From positions 1-11,843 of the forward strand of contig JADLAH010000054.1 in assembly GCA_020848315.1 (NCBI GenBank): DNA of 11,843 nucleotides, given 5' to 3'. The position numbers and the translations under genes are program-made. Position 1 is the first letter of the stretch; every line of letters starts with the position of its first letter. Of this stretch, positions 7,135-11,843 are shown piece after piece. This stretch comes from Chitinophagales bacterium (lineage in GTDB: Bacteria > Bacteroidota > Bacteroidia > Chitinophagales > JADIYW01). The notes under the pieces were generated by a model. It was given only the letters and a program-made list of their open reading frames with translations. It was not told the DNA's origin and searched no databases.

Positions 7135-7166
7135 ACAGGCCATTAGAATCAAAAACAATCCTGTTA

Positions 7167-7457
7167 CTATCGCGTTGTAACATGCTGCTCCCACAACTCC
7201 TCATTGAAAAACAGAAAATGGTCTATGCGATTCAACCGCGATGTGACCTTGTATAAATAGCGCTTCAGTTCCTTTTCACCAAACTGCATCAGTTGTCGCG
7301 GTATATGAAGATTGAAATTATTGGCCTCTTTTATCAATACAAAACAGGATTTTTCGGTATTATACCAGCAATGATACAGATATTCATCGCTCTTGATGGA
7401 AAACAGCAATCCTTCTGAGTTTTCAGGAATAATACAAGTAGAATACGGAGCACACAT
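7167..7457 (-). CDS. Hypothetical protein, 96 residues
   Basis: I recognise no family. The product looks like a small soluble alpha/beta protein. An N-terminal strand-rich half contains several aromatic and Cys residues (CIIPENSEGLLFSIKS, EYLYHCWYNTEKSCFVLI), followed by a probable helical segment (GEKELKRYLYKVTSRLNRI, 60-78). There is no signal peptide or membrane helix. Being a real gene is supported by the ATG at 7457 and a perfect TAnnTTTG box (7472-7479) ending 14 bases upstream, and by filling the gap between two well-supported genes. It lies 56 bases downstream of the WYL regulator on the same strand and could be read through from it, but it has its own promoter box. It might be a target or partner of that regulator; this is inference only. 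Confidence 0.6.
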   Translation of the reverse strand: MCAPYSTCIIPENSEGLLFSIKSDEYLYHCWYNTEKSCFVLIKEANNFNLHIPRQLMQFGEKELKRYLYKVTSRLNRIDHFLFFNEELWEQHVTTR

Positions 7458-7471
7458 AACCTCATTTTTTT

Positions 7472-7479
7472 CAAAGTTA
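7472..7479 (-). promoter_or_regulatory. -7 promoter box of the 96-residue hypothetical gene
   Basis: Minus-strand TAACTTTG, a perfect TAnnTTTG match ending 14 bases before the ATG at 7457. A TTTG occurs 14 bases upstream of the box, closer than the usual -33 spacing. The box is a main reason for accepting the small gene as real. Confidence 0.5.
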
Positions 7480-7513
7480 TTGGTGTGCTATGCCAAAAAT
7501 TGTCGTAGTGAAT

Positions 7514-8407
7514 TTATTTATACCTTTTAAGCGCGTCTTTGAGCATCTGCTGATGTTCTTTAGCCAGCGATTTCGGCTGCAACACCTTTACCTCCGCTCC
7601 GAATGACAGAATCTTCTGCAAGAGTTCATAGTTGGGCTTCAGGAAATACTCAAATACCACACCCTTTTCCGAATTGGAAATTTTCTTTTGCGTCCAGTGG
7701 AGCGGCAGCGTTTCAATATATTTCGCCTGAAACGGTGTAAACAACAGTTGCACCACTTCCCGTTCGCCATCGCTATTGATGCCGACCATTTCCGCGAAAT
7801 GACTTCTGACATCCGTTTTTTTATCCCGCTCAAATTTACGGGTCGTTACTGACAAGGAAGTAATACGATCCAGTCCGAATTTAGTGAGCGATGTGCGCTT
7901 GCCCACCATCCCGACGAGGTACCATCTTTGCTGATATTCCTTCAGCGCGTACGGCGACACCAGATGATGCTTTTCTTCCGAACTGTCAAACTTTCGGTAA
8001 CTGATTTCCAATTCGCGCTGCTTGCTGATAGCTAACAGAATCGCGTCAATATGTTCCATACCCTTGCTGTCGGCATCGCTGCTCAGCAGCACAGCGTCCG
8101 ACATTTTCGGATGATCTCTGAGAAAATCGAGCAGGTGGGCATTGAGCGACTGTGACTGCAGTAACTGGATGCGGCTCTGCGACAGGTGATTATCCGGAAT
8201 ATAATAACCATTCCGACCTCTATCATATTCAATGTAAACATTGCATTCATAGCGTATCTGTTCGATGTAACGCTGCACAGTTCTTTCACTCACCTCAATA
8301 TCCATTTTCTGCAGAAAAGCAACCAGTTCCGATAAAGACGGGCATCCCGACTGTTGAATTTTCTCTATGATGAAAGCGTATGCTTTAACTTTAGTGGCAG
8401 CTGACAT
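7514..8407 (-). CDS. WYL-domain transcriptional regulator (HTH plus WYL plus C-terminal WCX-like region)
   Basis: A cytosolic DNA-binding regulator of the YafY/PafC-like class, 297 residues. Residues about 5-70 form a winged HTH, with SERTVQRYIEQIRYE (40-54) as recognition helix and GYYI (67-70) as wing. Residues about 118-190 are the WYL domain, with SPYALKEYQQRWYLVG (151-166) containing the Trp162-Tyr163-Leu164 triad and FGLDRI (177-182). Residues about 215-290 resemble the WCX extension. WYL domains are thought to bind nucleic-acid or nucleotide ligands; the ligand here is unknown. An in-frame TTG at 8434 would add nine residues, but a perfect TATATTTG box lies inside that extension, so the ATG at 8407 is preferred. 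It diverges from the porin gene and precedes the 96-residue gene; either could be a target. Confidence 0.9.
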   Translation of the reverse strand: MSAATKVKAYAFIIEKIQQSGCPSLSELVAFLQKMDIEVSERTVQRYIEQIRYECNVYIEYDRGRNGYYIPDNHLSQSRIQLLQSQSLNAHLLDFLRDHPKMSDAVLLSSDADSKGMEHIDAILLAISKQRELEISYRKFDSSEEKHHLVSPYALKEYQQRWYLVGMVGKRTSLTKFGLDRITSLSVTTRKFERDKKTDVRSHFAEMVGINSDGEREVVQLLFTPFQAKYIETLPLHWTQKKISNSEKGVVFEYFLKPNYELLQKILSFGAEVKVLQPKSLAKEHQQMLKDALKRYK

Positions 8408-8421
8408 AATTTTCGTTTTAT

Positions 8422-8429
8422 CAAATATA
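8422..8429 (-). promoter_or_regulatory. -7 promoter box of the WYL regulator gene
   Basis: Minus-strand TATATTTG, a perfect TAnnTTTG match ending 14 bases before the ATG at 8407. It decides the start codon by excluding the upstream TTG at 8434. Confidence 0.6.
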
Positions 8430-8442
8430 CACAATTACTGCG

Positions 8443-8523
8443 ACACATACTGACGTAGCGGAAGCTGATAGTGAATGTTATTTTGGACTTCAATCCGCAG
8501 ACTTATTTCCTGAATGTATGTGT
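8443..8523. repeat. Inverted repeat pair in the regulator/porin divergent promoter region
   Basis: ACACATAC (8443-8450) and GTATGTGT (8516-8523) are exact reverse complements 65 bases apart. One copy lies about 14 bases upstream of the regulator's promoter box and the other about 43 bases upstream of the porin's. They could be operator half-sites, but an 8-bp pair in about 140 bases arises by chance fairly often. Confidence 0.3.
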
Positions 8524-8565
8524 TTTTATCCGATACGCATGGCTACAACCTGCGATTATTTATCC

Positions 8566-8573
8566 TATTTTTG
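8566..8573 (+). promoter_or_regulatory. -7 promoter box of the porin gene, at the start codon
   Basis: TATTTTTG is a perfect TAnnTTTG match and ends only 4 bases before the GTG start at 8578. Transcription would begin at or just after the start codon, implying a leaderless message if GTG 8578 is the true start. Confidence 0.5.
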
Positions 8574-8577
8574 AAGC

Positions 8578-10512
8578 GTGAAAAAAACGGGCGGATTCCA
8601 TTGGCAATTACTCCGGCAGGGCAGTCTGTGGCTGACCTTTGCGGTCTGCTGTGCTATACTGCCCTCGCGGGCGCAGGAAGCAGCTCCGGCACCATCGCAG
8701 GTGACCATCACCGAACCGAATCCTAAACTGATTTTTGATACCAAATACCTCACGCTGGACCAACCGGAATTGCGCGAACCGGATTCGCTGGTGGAGAATT
8801 TCCATCGCTACAACACCACGGAAAAACAATCGGTTCCTTATTACAATCTCGGAAATTTCGGCACGGCCTATTATCCGCTGATGTTTTACCGCGAACACGG
8901 CATCGGCTTCCGGCACGGTTTTGACGCATTCGATTTATTTTTCACCAAAGCGGAAAACGTCCGTTATTACCAAACGCTGACGCCCTATTCAAAACTCGAT
9001 TTTGTATTTGGCGGCAAAGAGGAAATTGTAGGCGGTGCGGAATTTTACATCAACGCCAAACCCAACCTGAACCTCGGCTTCGATTTTCACCGGAATAATT
9101 TCAAAGGCCGCAATCAGCACCAGCAATCCATCCACAATAATTTCGCAGTAAACCAATGGTTTCGCAGTAAAAACAACCGGTACGACCTGAAGGCCGCCTT
9201 TCAGTATAACGGCATCAAAAACCAGGAAAATGGCGGCTGGGCGGACAGTGAAGCATTCACCAATGCACTTTACAAAAGAAACAAAAACTTTGTACCGGTA
9301 TATCTCGATGATGCCCTGAACAAATGGAATGAGCGCGCCATCAATTTCCTGCAGGAAATACGCTTCGGCAGCAAGTCCACCCTGCAAATTGACGACAGCA
9401 CTACGCGAACCGTCATCACGCCGAAGTTTGCTTTGCAACACGATTTCCACTGGCAGGACTGGCGTTTTATCTACAAAGACAGCGAAAAAGATTCCGCCTT
9501 TTATCCGCGACTGCTATACGACACTGACTCAACAGAAGACAATACCAAAGTATGGCGGGTGCGCAATGGTTTTTATTTCAAAAATATGCCGCAGGATTCC
9601 GGCAAAAACAACTTTCTGTTTTCAGCGGGACTGCAATACGATTTCATCCGTTACAAACAGCGGTTTACCAATCAGTTTATCCAGGATGTGCGCGTCATCG
9701 GCCGTATTTACAACCAGCCTGCGAAAGCTTTGTTCGGGTATGATGTTTACGGAGAAGCTGCCGTAACGCCCGACTATATCGGCGATTTTCTTGTTCGTTT
9801 CAATGGCTCTCTGCATTTCAAAAAAGGCATGCGCGTTTCGGTGAGTGCGGTTGTCTCACTGGCTTCTCCGACACAAAAGGAGCAGTTTTATTTCGGCAAT
9901 CACTACACCTATCAGAATGATTTCAAAAAAACGTTCCACGCCACCACGGGCGCCGCGTTTCTGTGGGACAAACAACTGATGGAAGTGCAGGTGCAACATC
10001 ATCTCCTGCAAAATTTCATCTATTACGATACGGCTTCCGTGCCGCAACAACTTAGTCGGCCTGTTCATGCTATCGTGGCTAAATTCCGCAAGGATTTCAA
10101 TACCAAACATATCTATTCCGGCACCGAACTCTACGCGCAGTGGATTTCCGACCGCGATATTATCCGCCTGCCGGTATTCGCGATGAAACAGACGGTGTAT
10201 TACAAAGGCGGATTCATCTCCGGCAAACTGAAAGCACAGCTGGGTTTTGATATTATCTACAACACAAATTTCAACGGCAACCGCTACAATCCGTCACTGG
10301 CGGAATTTTACCATCAGGACAAACAGCAACTGACGTTCTATCCGATTATGGATGTATTTTTCAGCCTCCACGTAAAATTCACCAATATATTCCTGCGCAT
10401 GGAGCATGTCAACCAGGGGATGTTCAAGCAGAAAGGCATTTACACGGCACCTGATTACGGCTATCTCGACCGCACCTTCCGGGCAGGTTTAATCTGGCAG
10501 TTTTACGATTAA
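8578..10512 (+). CDS. Putative outer-membrane porin (Bacteroidota Porin_10 type)
   Basis: A 644-residue predicted beta-barrel. It begins with a Sec signal peptide: MKKTGGFHWQLLRQ, a hydrophobic core LWLTFAVCCAILP (17-29), and probable cleavage after SRA (30-32) or just beyond. A short Ala/Pro linker follows. The mature part is rich in aromatic residues and alternating strands. It carries the recognisable block NLGNFGTAYYPLMFYREHGIGFRHGFDAFDLFF, named here only by its core motifs NLGN and GFDAFDLF, and it ends in FRAGLIWQFYD, an aromatic-ended final strand as expected for barrel insertion. No TonB box, plug domain or SusD partner is present, so a passive or poorly understood porin is more likely than a SusC transporter. 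The start codon is GTG (8578), supported by the signal peptide and the adjacent promoter box. It diverges from the WYL regulator. The glycosyltransferase follows after 28 bases. Confidence 0.85.
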   Translation: MKKTGGFHWQLLRQGSLWLTFAVCCAILPSRAQEAAPAPSQVTITEPNPKLIFDTKYLTLDQPELREPDSLVENFHRYNTTEKQSVPYYNLGNFGTAYYPLMFYREHGIGFRHGFDAFDLFFTKAENVRYYQTLTPYSKLDFVFGGKEEIVGGAEFYINAKPNLNLGFDFHRNNFKGRNQHQQSIHNNFAVNQWFRSKNNRYDLKAAFQYNGIKNQENGGWADSEAFTNALYKRNKNFVPVYLDDALNKWNERAINFLQEIRFGSKSTLQIDDSTTRTVITPKFALQHDFHWQDWRFIYKDSEKDSAFYPRLLYDTDSTEDNTKVWRVRNGFYFKNMPQDSGKNNFLFSAGLQYDFIRYKQRFTNQFIQDVRVIGRIYNQPAKALFGYDVYGEAAVTPDYIGDFLVRFNGSLHFKKGMRVSVSAVVSLASPTQKEQFYFGNHYTYQNDFKKTFHATTGAAFLWDKQLMEVQVQHHLLQNFIYYDTASVPQQLSRPVHAIVAKFRKDFNTKHIYSGTELYAQWISDRDIIRLPVFAMKQTVYYKGGFISGKLKAQLGFDIIYNTNFNGNRYNPSLAEFYHQDKQQLTFYPIMDVFFSLHVKFTNIFLRMEHVNQGMFKQKGIYTAPDYGYLDRTFRAGLIWQFYD

Positions 10513-10526
10513 TGCGGCAGTTTTAT

Positions 10527-10534
10527 TATCTTGT
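10527..10534 (+). promoter_or_regulatory. Imperfect -7-like box before the glycosyltransferase
   Basis: TATCTTGT resembles TAnnTTTG with the last two bases out of place. It ends 6 bases before the ATG at 10541, a spacing like the other close boxes here. The glycosyltransferase may equally be read through from the porin gene 28 bases upstream. Confidence 0.25.
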
Positions 10535-10540
10535 CAGCGC

Positions 10541-11725
10541 ATGAAGAAGATTTTATTTTTAACACCGACATTGCCCTATCCTCCCGTGAGTGGTGGTGTG
10601 ATAAAATCTAACAAACTGGTCGAATTTCTGAGTACGCGCTACACGCTCAGTGTGGCCTGTTTTCTGAAAAATGAAGACCCGGACTTCCAGGATGAATTTC
10701 TGAAACAAATTACGCTGCATGCATTTCACGCGGAAACATTGAATGTGCCGAGAAATATCAAGAACCTGATTATCTCGAACCTACAGGGCATTCCGCTGAA
10801 TTTATACCGAAACAAATCGGCTTCATTTGACAAGAAAATCCGGCAGATTATCCACGACTACGACATCGTTTTCTGCGATCACTATGTGATGTTCCAATAT
10901 ATTCCGAAAGATTTCAAAGGAAAAATTATTCTGCATCAGCACAACTGCGAATACCTGATCTGGCTGCGCTACGCAAACATCGAAAAGAGTATTTTTAAAA
11001 AGTTGGCGCTCTACAATCAGGCGATGCGCATCCGGCAATATGAAACTGCTATCTGCCGGGCTGCCGACCGCATACTCGCCGCGCCGAATGACACGGAAGA
11101 ACTCGTGAAAATCGGAGCACAACGCAAAAAATTCCTGGAGACCTACCATCTCGGCGACGACCATCTGCTGCAATTGGATAGTATCCCGTTTGAGGAAACC
11201 CAACCTATTCTGCTCTATATCGGCACACTCAGCTGGGAAGCCAATATCGACGGGCTGTTGTGGTTCTATGAACAGATATGGCCGCTCGTGTGCCGACAAC
11301 ATCCGGAGATACAATGGCATATCGCCGGTAAGCATCCCGATCCGCGACTACAGGAAATGGCACAGCAGGATCCGCGTATTACGCTCGCCGGATTTGTGGA
11401 AGATCTGGAGCCGTACTTCCGGCAATCGCGTGTCTTCATCACCCCACTCCGCTTTGGCAGCGGCATCAAGGTGAAAGTGGTGAACGCACTGTACAGAGGC
11501 ATTCCCTGCGTAACCACATCTATCGGCACGGAAGGGCTGAAAGTAAACGACGGGGAAGAAATCTTCTGCAAGGATGATCCGCAGGAATACGCCGATGCCA
11601 TCCATGAGCTGCTGACGCAAAAAGAAAAATGGACCACCATGCAAGCAAAAGCCAGAGCGGTGGCACAGCAATATTATACGTGGGATTACGTACTGGAAAA
11701 TGTGGTAAAAGCAATCGAAGAATAA
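10541..11725 (+). CDS. GT4-type glycosyltransferase (GT-B fold)
   Basis: A 394-residue cytoplasmic or membrane-associated sugar transferase, predicted to use an NDP-sugar to extend an envelope glycan. The N-terminal acceptor half begins KKILFLTPTLPYPPVSGGVIKSN with the usual Gly-rich loop (SGG, 17-19) and includes HQHNCEYLIWLR (132-143). The donor half starts near LLYIGTLSWEANIDGLLWF (224-242), followed by WHIAGKHPDP (259-268), ITLAGFVEDLEPYFRQSRVFITPLRFGSGIK (motif core GSGIK, 306-310) and a GIPCVTTSIGTEGL segment (320-333). The position usually held by the second glutamate of the EX7E motif is Asn315 (KVVNAL), and the first aligns with Ser307. Sugar and acceptor are unknown. The short gap suggests it may be transcribed with the porin; it ends 3 bases from the stop of the convergent right-edge gene. 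Confidence 0.9.
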   Translation: MKKILFLTPTLPYPPVSGGVIKSNKLVEFLSTRYTLSVACFLKNEDPDFQDEFLKQITLHAFHAETLNVPRNIKNLIISNLQGIPLNLYRNKSASFDKKIRQIIHDYDIVFCDHYVMFQYIPKDFKGKIILHQHNCEYLIWLRYANIEKSIFKKLALYNQAMRIRQYETAICRAADRILAAPNDTEELVKIGAQRKKFLETYHLGDDHLLQLDSIPFEETQPILLYIGTLSWEANIDGLLWFYEQIWPLVCRQHPEIQWHIAGKHPDPRLQEMAQQDPRITLAGFVEDLEPYFRQSRVFITPLRFGSGIKVKVVNALYRGIPCVTTSIGTEGLKVNDGEEIFCKDDPQEYADAIHELLTQKEKWTTMQAKARAVAQQYYTWDYVLENVVKAIEE

Positions 11726-11728
11726 ACC

Positions 11729-11842
11729 TTACGGATTCAGTTTTATCATAAAACTACCCGACAACCGGTAGTATTTATCCGCATTCGGAACATACTTATT
11801 ATTGACGTCCAGATTTCCTCTGACTACGCCGGAAACAGGATC
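11729..11842 (-). CDS. C-terminal fragment of an unrecognised, probably outer-membrane or beta-rich protein (truncated by window edge)
   Basis: On the minus strand a frame is open from the window edge to a TAA at 11731-11729, giving 37 residues that end KYYRLSGSFMIKLNP. The closing segment alternates aromatic/hydrophobic and polar residues (YYRLSGSFMIKL), as in a final beta strand, preceded by an Asn/Asp/Pro-rich loop (LDVNNKYVPNADKYY). This resembles the ends of many Bacteroidota outer-membrane beta-barrel proteins, but the fragment is too short to name a family. Coding status is inferred from the open frame, the strand pattern and the close convergent packing with the glycosyltransferase gene. 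Confidence 0.55.
   Translation of the reverse strand, partial: DPVSGVVRGNLDVNNKYVPNADKYYRLSGSFMIKLNP
11739..11772. terminator. Possible hairpins downstream of the glycosyltransferase
   Basis: AGTTTTAT (11739-11746) and ATAAAACT (11748-11755) form a perfect 8-bp inverted repeat around one base, an arrangement more like a palindrome than a loop. ACTACC (11753-11758) and GGTAGT (11767-11772) form a second, overlapping stem. Both lie inside the convergent gene's last codons and are not followed by a strong T run, so a terminator role is weakly supported. Confidence 0.25.
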
Positions 11843-11843
11843 T

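Noticed and set aside
7134..7165. AACAGG / CCTGTT inverted repeat between the small exonuclease and the 96-residue gene as a terminator
   Set aside because: The stem is 6 bp with a loop of about 20 bases and no following T run; too weak to call.
8408..8434. Longer WYL regulator start at TTG 8434
   Set aside because: A perfect TATATTTG promoter box falls inside the extension, and the ATG at 8407 gives a normal N-terminus.
2942..8434. Possible defence island made of two nucleases, a membrane protein and a WYL regulator
   Set aside because: The genes are on different strands and in separate transcription units, interspersed with housekeeping genes (pcrB-like, rsgA). There is no sensor, toxin, restriction or CRISPR component.
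8647..8652. Lipoprotein-type cysteines (Cys24-Cys25) in the porin signal peptide
   Set aside because: The preceding residues (FAV) do not fit a lipobox, and a standard cleavage site (SRA) follows; a barrel with a normal signal peptide is more likely.
1..11843. tRNA, rRNA, CRISPR arrays, insertion sequences and attachment sites
   Set aside because: Looked for on both strands; no spaced repeats, transposase genes, terminal inverted repeats or structural RNA signatures were seen.

Overview
The window looks like ordinary chromosomal DNA from a member of the Bacteroidota, most likely a Chitinophagia, Sphingobacteriia or Saprospiria relative. The support is a family-typical set of genes: a Porin_10-type putative porin, a DnaQ/GIY-YIG fusion nuclease, a PcrB-like geranylgeranylglyceryl phosphate synthase and a sugar-phosphate nucleotidyltransferase of the GAGTKLRPHT type. 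Start codons lack clear Shine-Dalgarno sequences, and most are preceded closely by the Bacteroidota -7 promoter box TAnnTTTG or its TAnnTTTA variant. The class-level placement is inference.

Layout, left to right. Bases 1-141 carry the C-terminus of a truncated plus-strand gene, probably beta-rich and with codon use unlike the rest. About 280 bases of AT-rich non-coding DNA with a (GTA)5 tract follow. glyA (minus) and a nucleotidyltransferase with a left-handed beta-helix tail (plus) diverge from a shared promoter region. A plus-strand exonuclease/GIY-YIG fusion comes next and overlaps tail-to-tail with a minus-strand four-helix membrane protein. That membrane protein diverges from a probable two-gene plus-strand operon, pcrB-like then rsgA. 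A second, standalone DEDDh exonuclease (plus) converges on a minus-strand pair: an unrecognised 96-residue protein and, upstream of it, a WYL-domain transcriptional regulator. The regulator diverges from a putative outer-membrane porin (plus), which is followed 28 bases later by a GT4-type glycosyltransferase. The right edge holds the last 37 codons of a minus-strand gene that converges on the glycosyltransferase with only 3 bases between the stops.

Most of the genes are housekeeping or cell-envelope functions: one-carbon metabolism, ribosome assembly, isoprenoid-ether lipid precursor, nucleotide-sugar supply, glycosyl transfer and outer membrane. I see no convincing new multi-gene system, mobile element, CRISPR array or RNA gene. 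The points most worth a second look are: promoter boxes so close to start codons that several mRNAs should be leaderless or nearly so; a fusion nuclease whose GIY-YIG half appears degenerate; an archaeal-type lipid enzyme beside an unknown membrane protein; a dyad that exactly frames a promoter box; and a glycosyltransferase without the usual EX7E glutamates.
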